Origin: JAIRVZ01 sp031553755
GTDB lineage: Bacteria; Bacteroidota; Bacteroidia; Bacteroidales; Azobacteroidaceae
Direction: 5' to 3'
Assembly (NCBI GenBank): GCA_031553755.1
Contig: JAVBKZ010000034.1
Coordinates: 1 to 64,000, forward strand
Length of the DNA stretch: 64,000 nucleotides
The translations under genes and the position numbers were made by a program. The notes under the pieces are model-generated. The model saw only the letters and a program-made list of their open reading frames with translations. It was not told where the DNA came from and searched no databases. Positions 18,101 to 26,763 of the stretch are shown here, in pieces (the stretch's first letter is position 1; each line of letters starts with the position of its first letter).

Positions 18101-19844
18101 CGCGGAAAATTTAGAAACGGCTTTTAGATTGCTGATGGAAGATTACGACACATTCAAAAACAGTGAATGCTATCGTTACGACTTAACTGAAATAATGAGA
18201 CAATTAGTGAGTAATTATGCCGTACTGACATATAATTCGGTTTTAACAGCTAAGGCAAATAAATCCCTCGCGGATTTCAAAAATAAGAAAGAAGAGTTCT
18301 TGAATACGTTTGATATCTTAAACATGGTTCAATCTACTCAAAAAGAACAATTAGGAGGAGAATGGATTGGAAAGGCGACAGATTTGGCCGCCAATTATGA
18401 CGATTTTTCCAAAGCGACATTTGAAATGAACGCGAAAACGTTAATTACAACTTGGGGATCTCGTGGAGGCAGTTCTTTGAAAGACTATGGATGGAGAAAT
18501 TATGAGGGCGTCTTTTTAGATATTTATAAAAAAATTTGGAGTGATTATTTAGATAAAGTAGAAAAAAATCTGACAGACGGAACTCAAATACAGACGATCA
18601 ATGCCGCCGGATATTTCAATTTCTATTGGAATTGGATTATGGGTAATCAAAATTACACCAGGGAAGTTAAAAATTCTCCCGAAGATATAAAAAAAGTGGC
18701 CGACATTGTAATTGAGAAAAATTCAATTACAGGAGGAATAGATCCTGATGCCGGAAATTTGGCCCTGAAAAGAACCGTACAGGTGAATACAGAACAAATA
18801 ACCGGAAAAAAATCGTTTGCGACAGATGGATTGACAGATACGCAATTGAAAGTAGCGGCTTCGGTTGCGGGACAAAGCGTTATCTATCCTGAAATTGTAG
18901 TAGATTTGATTGGTGAATTCCAAATATCCAAAGTGAATTTAGTACTTGACAATACCGATAACACTTTTTATCATTATGAAATTTATACTTCTGCCGACAA
19001 ACAAAATTGGGAAAAAATAGGAGAAAAGAAAACCGATAAATTACATGCGGAAAATGGAGATACAATGGTCGTGAATAATTGTGTCGCTAAATTCATCAAA
19101 TTGCGCGGTATAAAAGATTCAAAACATTTGAATGACTTATCTAAAACAGAAATTGCTATCAAAGAATTTAGGGTTTATGGTGAAAAAATGTTGCCGACGC
19201 TACAACAATTAGACAGGTTGATAAATGCTGTAAAGGAAATTAATTTTAACGCCAATTCGGTAGAGCAAATCAACCGTGTTGAAGAGTTGACTGGAATTGC
19301 CCAAAATTCTTTCAACAATTCAGCCTCGCCCGATGAAGTAAATACTGTATACTGGAACTTGTATGATTACGTAGTTTCCTTAAGTGTGAGCGGAACAATT
19401 AACATTGCTAAAGGAAAGCCGGTAACAGCGCATAACGATCCGTCAGGTAATTCTCTGAAAATTAATGACGGAGACACTACCTCTTATTGGGACTCTGGAA
19501 GGTTGAGCGCGACAGGAAAACCTTACGAAGATATGATTACTCCCGGTTGGGCTATTGTAGATTTGGGAAAAACTTACAATATTGATGGATTAAAGTTGAA
19601 ATTTGCTAAAAGTAACATTTGGCATAAATACGAAATACATGTTAGTTTGAATAATACGAACTGGAGTAAGATAGGTGAAAAGACAACAATGACAAATCCA
19701 AATGAAAAAGAAGATACATATACCATTGATGGCGTTGAAGCAAGATATGTGAAACTTGTAACTACTAATATTCAATTAGAAGGAGATAATAGGAGAGCGC
19801 CATACCATGTGAGTGAATTAGAAGTATATGTAACGATAGACTAA
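15189..19844 (+). CDS. alpha-N-acetylglucosaminidase (GH89) with carbohydrate-binding modules
   Basis: The ATG at 15189 starts a signal peptide (MKKYQKSAALIFLLLIF). An upstream ATG at 15156 overlaps the previous stop but adds 11 polar residues. Of 1551 residues, about 34-220 are a CBM96/DNRLRE-like domain (GMMKFDLP, TTDTSWSETTITWNNRPS). Residues 300-435 are an F5/8-type galactose-binding domain. The GH89 (NAGLU) unit runs from about 440 to 1170, with WLALNGVNVVLDLAGQE and two likely catalytic acids, Glu753 in DPFHEGG and Glu887 in ISEATYENP. Two more F5/8-like domains follow (about 1190-1330 and 1400-1551). No T9SS tail is visible, unlike its neighbours. It should release terminal alpha-GlcNAc. 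Confidence 0.92.
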   Translation: MKKYQKSAALIFLLLIFCLQAGFSSMKAIQEKQAIKEYIVKEDAYIRNGSNATKNYNSESITSSHGAQYEGKGYKVINSKYLDSNEITGMMKFDLPTVTEVADNNFDTFELQFNIFKNADFNTGNQDYVFRYTTDTSWSETTITWNNRPSAIDRTNTNILFTFHIDKGDEYEFKNENKKIIVRDITEVVKNLIAGGHTGITVFVTATSSLNTSLMIHCKETAEENKRPRIIASNVFQNLKNLVTQVSVLKKEDYTNESYLVFAGKLTAAQILIDNNSNDLTANRNAYRELKNAYESLIASVDPDDSENIAYGKPVRSNLSKSLVKNINDGNLSTSWSGVFFPAYVDVDLMDVYDIGKIAVYFPVGTKSYYSLYGSNDGKNYDLIYKYRETKTATTEGDKITFETHKGYRIVRVYIEFTDGDNKAYLSEVKVYGNKKNINTQTLRQGSLEDILGVKSYNETPYNQPVTNVETIENVYGIIDRTIGAEYRGWFTFELAGNKINGNDYFELSDVSGKIHIKGNEGLSLTTGLNYYYKNYLNVHVSEQTKQVKMPNQIVLIGEKVRKETPYKVRYAFNYCTLNYTFSFFGEESWQRENDWLALNGVNVVLDLAGQEATWIKFLMNFGYSFDNAKDWLTGPSYYAWQFMDNMESFGGPVPDGYVKDRLELARSSQRWKKSLGMQTVLQGYAGMVPTNFKEFQPNITVIEQGGWNGFSRPYMIATDSPEYDEYARKFYAAQEFVYGKTSDYYAVDPFHEGGIRPSGLTDDKIAKEVLESLLEYDKDAIWVVQGWQSNPTNSLLKGMGENKNKHVLIVDLIKYPIKSWTKYNKLKYDNTTLESLEFNGTNWAWCLLANFGGNPSMHGQIDVMVEDILNAQKTSNHMQGIGIISEATYENPILYDLIFDLVWADNTFDLNQWLDKYLKRRYGGITEKAKLAWKAMRNSNYNHGVRYTNELFGMKGKGPQDYAAQNIPYGAENLETAFRLLMEDYDTFKNSECYRYDLTEIMRQLVSNYAVLTYNSVLTAKANKSLADFKNKKEEFLNTFDILNMVQSTQKEQLGGEWIGKATDLAANYDDFSKATFEMNAKTLITTWGSRGGSSLKDYGWRNYEGVFLDIYKKIWSDYLDKVEKNLTDGTQIQTINAAGYFNFYWNWIMGNQNYTREVKNSPEDIKKVADIVIEKNSITGGIDPDAGNLALKRTVQVNTEQITGKKSFATDGLTDTQLKVAASVAGQSVIYPEIVVDLIGEFQISKVNLVLDNTDNTFYHYEIYTSADKQNWEKIGEKKTDKLHAENGDTMVVNNCVAKFIKLRGIKDSKHLNDLSKTEIAIKEFRVYGEKMLPTLQQLDRLINAVKEINFNANSVEQINRVEELTGIAQNSFNNSASPDEVNTVYWNLYDYVVSLSVSGTINIAKGKPVTAHNDPSGNSLKINDGDTTSYWDSGRLSATGKPYEDMITPGWAIVDLGKTYNIDGLKLKFAKSNIWHKYEIHVSLNNTNWSKIGEKTTMTNPNEKEDTYTIDGVEARYVKLVTTNIQLEGDNRRAPYHVSELEVYVTID

Positions 19845-19872
19845 ATTTGTTTTATCCTCGTTTTTTTAATAG

Positions 19873-19906
19873 AAATTGAGAGTCGCTATTTAGTGTCTCT
19901 CAATTT
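19873..19906 (+). terminator. rho-independent terminator after GH89 operon
   Basis: AAATTGAGAG (19873-19882) pairs with CTCTCAATTT (19897-19906), with a second small stem (CGCT/AGTG) inside the loop and a run of about nine T after it. It starts 28 bases after the GH89 stop. The remaining bases to the next gene (19907-20117) are AT-rich; I see no gene or clear promoter there. Confidence 0.9.
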
Positions 19907-20117
19907 TTTTTTATTGTAATGTGAAAAAATAAATAATTCTTTATTTTTTAAAATGTTGGTTTATTTGTGTTTAGCGAGTAGATTACATTTTTTTTTATTG
20001 AATTAACCTTTTTATTAACCCATCTGTTAACTTACTATTTATTATATTTATGTCAAATAAATTATAAGAATGGATTTTCTTTTCCCGGAAAACTCCAAAA
20101 AACATAATTAAAATACG

Positions 20118-23100
20118 ATGAAAAACTTTTTATTATTGTTCTGCCTATTGGGTGGATTCTTATGTTCTACATTACAAGCCGGAAATATCATTATTTCAGA
20201 ATCATCTTCAAACGGTTCTTTTCCTTTAGTCGTAAATAACGTTTCCGCACCTGTTCTCATTGATAATGGAGATGCGGATGTGGTAAAGATTGTTGCTCAG
20301 GCATTCAGCAATGATGTAAAACTTTTAACAGGAGTTAAACCAACTATTAAAACTAGTGTTGAAAACACTCCGATGGTAATTGTCGGTACACTTGGAAAAT
20401 CGGCATTAATTGATCAACTTGCCACTAACGGAAAAATAAACAAGTCGCGATTGGAAGGGAAATGGGAAACTTTTTGCATCTCAGTAGTTGATAATCCGGT
20501 TTCCGGAGTTTCTCAAGGGCTTGTTATCGCGGGAAGTGACCCTCGTGGTACAGCTTTCGGGGTTTTTGAACTTTCTCGTAAAATGGGAGTATCTCCCTGG
20601 ATTTGGTGGGCTGATGTAACACCGGAAACTCGTTCTACGATTTATGTATCAGGAGATAACGTATTCGGACCTCCTTCAGTGAAATACAGAGGAATGTTCC
20701 TTAACGATGAAGATTTCGGATTAAAACCATGGGCTGCTAAAAATATGGATTCGGGTATTAGGGGTGGAGGAAAAGGAGATATAGGCCCAAATGCTTATAA
20801 AAAAATCTTTGAAATGATGCTTCGTACAAAATCCAATTATATATGGCCCGCTATGCATGCATGTACTTGGGCATTTTGGTATTATGAATCAAATCGGAAA
20901 GCAGCGCAAGAGTATTCTATTGTATTAGGGTCGAGTCATTGCGAACCCATGTTGCGAAATAATGAAGATGAATGGAAACGAAGCTTTTCGAGTGAATATC
21001 CCGGCGTAACCAAAGGAGATTGGAATTGGAAAACAAACAGCTCTGTTATTAAAACATATTGGACTGATAGGGTAAAACAATCAAAAGGAATTGATGCTGT
21101 ATTTACAATGGGAATGCGTGGCGTACATGACGAAGTAATGGAAGGATATAGTAATGACACGGAAAGAGCTGCCGCGGTAAATAATATTATCAGTACCCAA
21201 CGAAACATTTTAGAAACAAATTTAGGAAAGCCACAAGCTTCTATTTCGCAGCTATTTTGTCCTTATAAAGAAGTTTTACTTCAATACAACGCGGGTATTA
21301 AATTACCTGACGATATAACTCTGCTTTGGCCTGATGATAACCATGGATTCATACGCCAATTATCTACTCCGGAAGAACAAAAACGTGGAGGCGGTAGTGG
21401 TGTATATTATCATTTTTCGTATTGGGGACCTCCTCAGCAATCGTATTTATGGTTGACTTCTACCTCTCCCGTAAAAACGAGTTATGAAATGTCGAAAGCC
21501 TACGATATGAACGCGAAAGACATTTGGGTATTCAATGTGGGCGACTTAAAGCATGCGGAGTTTGAATATCAATTTGCTATGGATTTAGCATGGGACATAG
21601 ATGCATGGCGTCCTGAAAAAGCGCATCAGTATATGAAATTTTGGGCTGAAGAAACTTTTGGAACAACTTTGGCAAATGACATCGCCGAAATTCAAAAACT
21701 TCATTACTATCTTTCAGCATCAGGAAGACCGGAGCATACCGATTGGTCGACTTTTTCTGTGCTCGAAATGGAACAACGAATAGCCGATTATGCGGCATTG
21801 GTACAAAAAGTAAAAACATTAGAACCAAGCATTCCTACACGTCTTAAAGATGCTTATTTCGAACTAATAACTTATCCGGTAATTTGTACGGCAGCAATGA
21901 ATGAGAAAATATTGGGAGCCAAACTAAGTTTTGAATATGCAAGGATAGGAGAAAAAACAAAAGCATTAACTATATCCACTCAAGCGCGGGAAGCATATAG
22001 AGTGATTCAAGATTTGTCTACTTACTACAACAAAACAATTGCCGGTGGAAAATGGAACGAAATGGTAAGTTATTCTCCAAGATCAATAGGTTTCTTTTAT
22101 GACCCTGATGTGGTGAATAATAAAACTTTGCAAAACGAACCTATTCCGGCAGAAATTATTCCGGTACCTACAAAAGTTTCGGCAAAAAGTTATCAAAATA
22201 AATCAGATAAAGTAAAAATTATTGAACAATTGGGAGTAATGGGAGACGCTTTAGCCGTATTACCACTTGATATGACAAGTTATACCGTTTCCAACATATC
22301 ATCAGCTCCATCTGCGGAATATAAAGTGCAATTAATTAAAGGTAATAACCGCATTAGGGTATTGTGTTTGCCGACTTTTCCGCTTTATCCCGGAATGTCT
22401 CTACGATTCGCAATTTCAGTTGATGGCGCTAATCCTACATTTGTAAACATAGCCCAACTTGAAAATAACGAAGAATGGCGTACAAATATACTCCGTGGTT
22501 ATGCGAGAGGTGATGTGTTTGTAAATAGCAATACAAATAAAGAAGCAACTGTTAAAATTTATTTTGCCGATCCGGGTTTAGTAATAAATGGAGTAGAAAC
22601 TTTGGGACTTGCTAAACACGAAAATGATGTAACCAATTTGCTTATAAATCCGGATTTTGAACTTGATAAAAATGGAAATCAATTGGAATCGGGAACATTA
22701 AATAGAGGAACCCCTCCGGGTTGGAAACAAACAGGAACATTAAAAGGAAATTCATGGGGTACAAATCAGGATGTAATTAATATGCATGGAGAACATGCTT
22801 GTTGGTATGCTTCAGATCCAATGCCCGCCTATTTTGAATTATCTCAAACTATTAAAAATATAACTCCGGGAGAATATGTAGTCCGTTGTCGGTTAGCTGT
22901 TCCCGCATCTTTGATGACAACTCAACGCTTATTTGCCAATACAAAAGTAATGTATTATGGTAAAGAAAGCGACTATAGCTCTAATCTGACAAATGGAGAA
23001 GAAAATCAGTTTGCTGGTTATACTCCGGGATATGAAAGTAAAACCGGTACAATGATGGAACTTCGGGAAATGGCGTTAAAAATAATTGTACTACCGGGAG

Positions 23101-24317
23101 AAGAATTAACATTAGGTATTCGTACAAGCAATAAACTTGGTGATGGAACTTCAGATAACAGTGGTAGATCCGGTTGGTTTAAGGTCGATTATTTCCGTTT
23201 GGAGCGTATTCAGGAAATTAGCAAAGAAAATATAAAAACAATGCTTAGCGATTTAATAACAGAAGCACAAGGATTATACAATTCTACAAGCGCGGGAACT
23301 AATGTAGGCCAGTATCCACAGGCATCGCGATTTTTGTTTGATACGGCAATACAGTCGGCTCAATCCGTCAATCAAAATGCTAACGCGACAATGGAACAAA
23401 TTCTTGAAGCATTCAATAGCTTAAAGAACGCGATAAATGTTTATAAAGAAAGTGTAATTGGCTACACTGCATACATACAAAATCCAAGTTTTGAAAATTA
23501 TTTGGATGGTACTCCAATTGATGTAACCTCGACAACCGATAGCCAGTTGTCGAGTGGCGCTCTTCGGACAACACCTCCGGGGTGGCTGCAAACCGGAAAT
23601 ATTGTTGGAACTTCTTTTGGAATTAACCGTGATGCTAATAATAAAGATGGAGACAATGTGTGTTGGTATAAATCTTCTCCCATGCCTGCTGATTTTTCAC
23701 TATATCAAAATATTGCCGGATTACCTGCCGGAAAATATACTGTGCGTTGTAGAATGGCAGTTCCCAGTGGAAAACTTACCACTCAGCGCCTTTTTGCAAA
23801 CAACAATGTTCAATATTATGGCTATGCAAGCGATTATGTTTCCAATATAGCAGCCAATGAAGAATATAGTTTTGCAAGTTTAAATACGTTAAGCGCTACT
23901 CCTTATGAATTAGCAGAAATGGAAGTTGACGTTGTTGTTTCGAATGGGGAAACGCTTAAATTAGGAGTTTATTCTTCTAATAAAAAATCAAATGGAACTA
24001 ATTCTACAAGCGATGACGGTTGGTTTAAAATTGATCATTTCCGATTGGAATTGAAAGAACTGCATGGAGGTTCGAAACTTTTGGAATTAGTTGAAGGAAA
24101 ATTTTTTACAGTACGAGGAGAAAAGGGCAGTTGTGTCATTAATTTTGAAAAAGATTTTAAACATGCTCATGTCAGAATATATTCATTATCCGGTAATTTA
24201 ATGTATAACAGTAAAGTACATAATCAAGAAACCAGAGTATCTCTTCCCTATGGACTTTATTTAGCATCCATATCTCTCAATGGACAAGAAAATACCGCTA
24301 AAATATTAGTAAAATAA
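20118..24317 (+). CDS. GH115 alpha-glucuronidase with two repeated C-terminal modules and T9SS tail
   Basis: The 1399-residue product has a signal peptide (MKNFLLLFCLLGGFLCSTLQAG). Residues about 25-830 follow the GH115 family: VIVGTLGKS, AFGVFELSRKMGVSPW, WWADVTPE, KYRGMFLNDED and TIWP-like NYIWPAMHA. GH115 enzymes remove alpha-1,2-linked (4-O-methyl) glucuronic acid from xylan and related glycans. Residues 842-1029 and 1119-1314 are two copies of a galactose-binding-like module (GWxxTG, CWYxSxPMP, TTQRLFAN), separated by a FIVAR-like helical linker. Residues 1325-1399 form a T9SS sorting domain. It is first in an operon that continues to 31076. Specificity is inferred from family only. Confidence 0.92.
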   Translation: MKNFLLLFCLLGGFLCSTLQAGNIIISESSSNGSFPLVVNNVSAPVLIDNGDADVVKIVAQAFSNDVKLLTGVKPTIKTSVENTPMVIVGTLGKSALIDQLATNGKINKSRLEGKWETFCISVVDNPVSGVSQGLVIAGSDPRGTAFGVFELSRKMGVSPWIWWADVTPETRSTIYVSGDNVFGPPSVKYRGMFLNDEDFGLKPWAAKNMDSGIRGGGKGDIGPNAYKKIFEMMLRTKSNYIWPAMHACTWAFWYYESNRKAAQEYSIVLGSSHCEPMLRNNEDEWKRSFSSEYPGVTKGDWNWKTNSSVIKTYWTDRVKQSKGIDAVFTMGMRGVHDEVMEGYSNDTERAAAVNNIISTQRNILETNLGKPQASISQLFCPYKEVLLQYNAGIKLPDDITLLWPDDNHGFIRQLSTPEEQKRGGGSGVYYHFSYWGPPQQSYLWLTSTSPVKTSYEMSKAYDMNAKDIWVFNVGDLKHAEFEYQFAMDLAWDIDAWRPEKAHQYMKFWAEETFGTTLANDIAEIQKLHYYLSASGRPEHTDWSTFSVLEMEQRIADYAALVQKVKTLEPSIPTRLKDAYFELITYPVICTAAMNEKILGAKLSFEYARIGEKTKALTISTQAREAYRVIQDLSTYYNKTIAGGKWNEMVSYSPRSIGFFYDPDVVNNKTLQNEPIPAEIIPVPTKVSAKSYQNKSDKVKIIEQLGVMGDALAVLPLDMTSYTVSNISSAPSAEYKVQLIKGNNRIRVLCLPTFPLYPGMSLRFAISVDGANPTFVNIAQLENNEEWRTNILRGYARGDVFVNSNTNKEATVKIYFADPGLVINGVETLGLAKHENDVTNLLINPDFELDKNGNQLESGTLNRGTPPGWKQTGTLKGNSWGTNQDVINMHGEHACWYASDPMPAYFELSQTIKNITPGEYVVRCRLAVPASLMTTQRLFANTKVMYYGKESDYSSNLTNGEENQFAGYTPGYESKTGTMMELREMALKIIVLPGEELTLGIRTSNKLGDGTSDNSGRSGWFKVDYFRLERIQEISKENIKTMLSDLITEAQGLYNSTSAGTNVGQYPQASRFLFDTAIQSAQSVNQNANATMEQILEAFNSLKNAINVYKESVIGYTAYIQNPSFENYLDGTPIDVTSTTDSQLSSGALRTTPPGWLQTGNIVGTSFGINRDANNKDGDNVCWYKSSPMPADFSLYQNIAGLPAGKYTVRCRMAVPSGKLTTQRLFANNNVQYYGYASDYVSNIAANEEYSFASLNTLSATPYELAEMEVDVVVSNGETLKLGVYSSNKKSNGTNSTSDDGWFKIDHFRLELKELHGGSKLLELVEGKFFTVRGEKGSCVINFEKDFKHAHVRIYSLSGNLMYNSKVHNQETRVSLPYGLYLASISLNGQENTAKILVK

Positions 24318-24363
24318 TCTTGCTATCTAAATCTAAAAACAATATTTACAAACTCTTCTTTTC

Positions 24364-26742
24364 ATGCAAATCCTTTTATTTAATAGATTTTTAACCATTG
24401 GTTTATTGATTTTAACTTTGTCAATAAATGTAATCCATGCTGCAACTGTTGATATTTATCCGGTTACGCCTAACGCTACAAAAAGTCAGGTATTTAGTCT
24501 TAAAATCGACAACAAAGACGCAAATGTGATGAAATATATGGACTATCACTATACACATTTTGGTTTTGATGGAAATATCAATATCACGATTATTGCGAAT
24601 GAAAATATCAATACATTTAAAATAAGTCCACTTTCATTAGGTATAGAAGCTACTGCAAATGGTAAACAATTAACATTTAATTTGTCACAAGTTGCATCAA
24701 ACGATGAAACACCCAAATACTTGATTGTACAAATCAATAACCTTGAAAAGTTAGTTATTTTAGGAGATCGTCCGGAAAATAATATTCCTGATATCAATAA
24801 AAATAATGTTTACGATATCACAAAAGCGCCATATTCCGCAGATCCTACAGGAATTACATTTGCTCAAACAGCGATACAACAAGCGATAAACGATGTTTCG
24901 AACGCAGGCGGAGGTGTTGTCTATATTCCTTACGGATTATACATGATTAAGGAAAATTTGGCTTTAAAAAATAATGTAGAGCTTTACCTTGCTCCCGGAG
25001 CAGTTCTTAAAGCGATTACCGACAGAAATCAATACGAACAAAATTCGGCATTACCTCCCGCTGTAATTATTCATAATGCCAATAACGCGAAAATAACAGG
25101 AAGGGGAGAGATAGATGGAAGCGGATTCAAATTGATGTCTCCTCCATCCGGGTTTACTTCACAATCAGTTGAACATCCTCGCAGGAGAGTGTTGCAATTG
25201 GATTATTCTTCAAATATAGAATTGAATGGAATTGTAGTTAAAGATGGTACCGGCTGGACGGTTGAACTTATGCGTTCTGAAAATCTTCAAGTTCAAAATA
25301 TAAAAGTATTAAATCATAAAGATGTTAAATATAAAATCGAAAACGATGGAATCAATTCCGTTTCATCTTCTAATACTTCTGTAAATCAGTGTTTTGTAAT
25401 GACAATTGATGATGCGTTTTGTTCGAAAGCAAGATATACCAACATGAATAATTGTACTTTCAGCAATAATATATCGTATAATTGGAGTGGAGGAGTTAAA
25501 GCCGGTATGCAAAGTGTAGGAGACATGACGAATATTTTATTCCGGAATTGTGATGTAGTTCATTGCAGAAGAGGTGTTGGTGTTGATACACGTGAAGGAA
25601 CAAAATCAATTACAAATGTCGAATTTCGTGATATCAGAGTAGAAGAAACAGAGTCAACCATATCGGGAGGCGCTTACGCGGTTGAATTCGAAGCAAATCT
25701 TGCTACCATATCAGGCATCAAGATAGTCCGATTGACCTGTTTGGATAATAACAAAATTAAATTTTGGGGTAATTACGATATTACTAACACTATATTTGAA
25801 GATTTAAAGATTAAAGATGAATTCATAACCCATGGAGCTCAGGTAAATCTATTGAAAGGAAGTAAAACCATAACATACCAATTCACAACAAGCGAGCCGG
25901 TTCAATCCGAAATACCCAAGGAAACTTCTTTTATTGTTAATCCCGGCTTTGAATATAAGTCGGAAGGAATACTTAATGATGGAACTACTGTTTACGGAAC
26001 TCCTTATGGATGGAAAGATACAGGAATTAAAGGAACTTCTTTTGGTATCAATAATGGCGCCAATGAAAAAGAAGGCAATAACGTATGTTGGTATCAATCT
26101 TCTCCTATGCCAGATAATTTCGAATTATATCAAAATATATCAGGTTTGCCTGCAGGTAAATATACCGTGTATTGCCGTATGGCTGTAGATGATAGTAAAT
26201 TGACAACTCAACGCCTTTTTGCCAATAACAATGTCCAATACTACGGTTATGAATCGGATTATGACAAAAATTTGAATAGAGATGAAAATTATAGCTTTGC
26301 ATCATGGTTTCCTTCAACTTCAAGTTCATTCGATATGCGAGAAATGAAAGTTGATATAACACTTTCTAAAGACGAAACACTTAAAATAGGAGTTCGTGCC
26401 AATAACAAAAAAAAAGATGGAACTGCCGCCACCAACAATTCAGGATGGTTCAAAGTAGATCATTTCCGATTGGAATTGAAAGAATTGCACGAAAATAATA
26501 ATATAAAATCAATAGGAAAAGAAAGTATTTTTTCGGTGAAAGTTGAGAAAGGAAGTTGCTTGATAAATTTCAAAAAAAGTTTTACATTTGCAAATGTTAT
26601 GATATTCTCTTCGTCTGGAGATATTGTGTATAATAATATAATCAATACTCAAAACACAAAAATCAACCTACCTCAAGGCTTATATATTCTTAAAATTTTT
26701 CTGGAAGGAAAAGAAGAGACTGTAAAAGTTTTAGTGAGTTGA
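24364..26742 (+). CDS. GH28-like parallel beta-helix enzyme with shared module and T9SS tail
   Basis: The 792-residue secreted protein has a small N-terminal beta domain and then a pectate-lyase/GH28-type right-handed beta-helix (about 150-505): AQTAIQQAINDVSNAGGG, VYIPYGLYMI and ITGRGEIDGSG. Catalytic-type residues are Asn327-Asp328-Gly329 (NDGIN) and Asp349-Asp350 (IDDAF). The classical GH28 HG and RIK motifs are not clear, so a relative of polygalacturonases or another inverting beta-helix hydrolase is likely. Residues 521-708 are the module also present twice in the GH115 protein, and 720-792 are a matching T9SS tail. It lies 46 bases after GH115 and is probably co-transcribed. Confidence 0.82.
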   Translation: MQILLFNRFLTIGLLILTLSINVIHAATVDIYPVTPNATKSQVFSLKIDNKDANVMKYMDYHYTHFGFDGNINITIIANENINTFKISPLSLGIEATANGKQLTFNLSQVASNDETPKYLIVQINNLEKLVILGDRPENNIPDINKNNVYDITKAPYSADPTGITFAQTAIQQAINDVSNAGGGVVYIPYGLYMIKENLALKNNVELYLAPGAVLKAITDRNQYEQNSALPPAVIIHNANNAKITGRGEIDGSGFKLMSPPSGFTSQSVEHPRRRVLQLDYSSNIELNGIVVKDGTGWTVELMRSENLQVQNIKVLNHKDVKYKIENDGINSVSSSNTSVNQCFVMTIDDAFCSKARYTNMNNCTFSNNISYNWSGGVKAGMQSVGDMTNILFRNCDVVHCRRGVGVDTREGTKSITNVEFRDIRVEETESTISGGAYAVEFEANLATISGIKIVRLTCLDNNKIKFWGNYDITNTIFEDLKIKDEFITHGAQVNLLKGSKTITYQFTTSEPVQSEIPKETSFIVNPGFEYKSEGILNDGTTVYGTPYGWKDTGIKGTSFGINNGANEKEGNNVCWYQSSPMPDNFELYQNISGLPAGKYTVYCRMAVDDSKLTTQRLFANNNVQYYGYESDYDKNLNRDENYSFASWFPSTSSSFDMREMKVDITLSKDETLKIGVRANNKKKDGTAATNNSGWFKVDHFRLELKELHENNNIKSIGKESIFSVKVEKGSCLINFKKSFTFANVMIFSSSGDIVYNNIINTQNTKINLPQGLYILKIFLEGKEETVKVLVS

Positions 26743-26763
26743 TAATTAAAATATTTAAATTTT

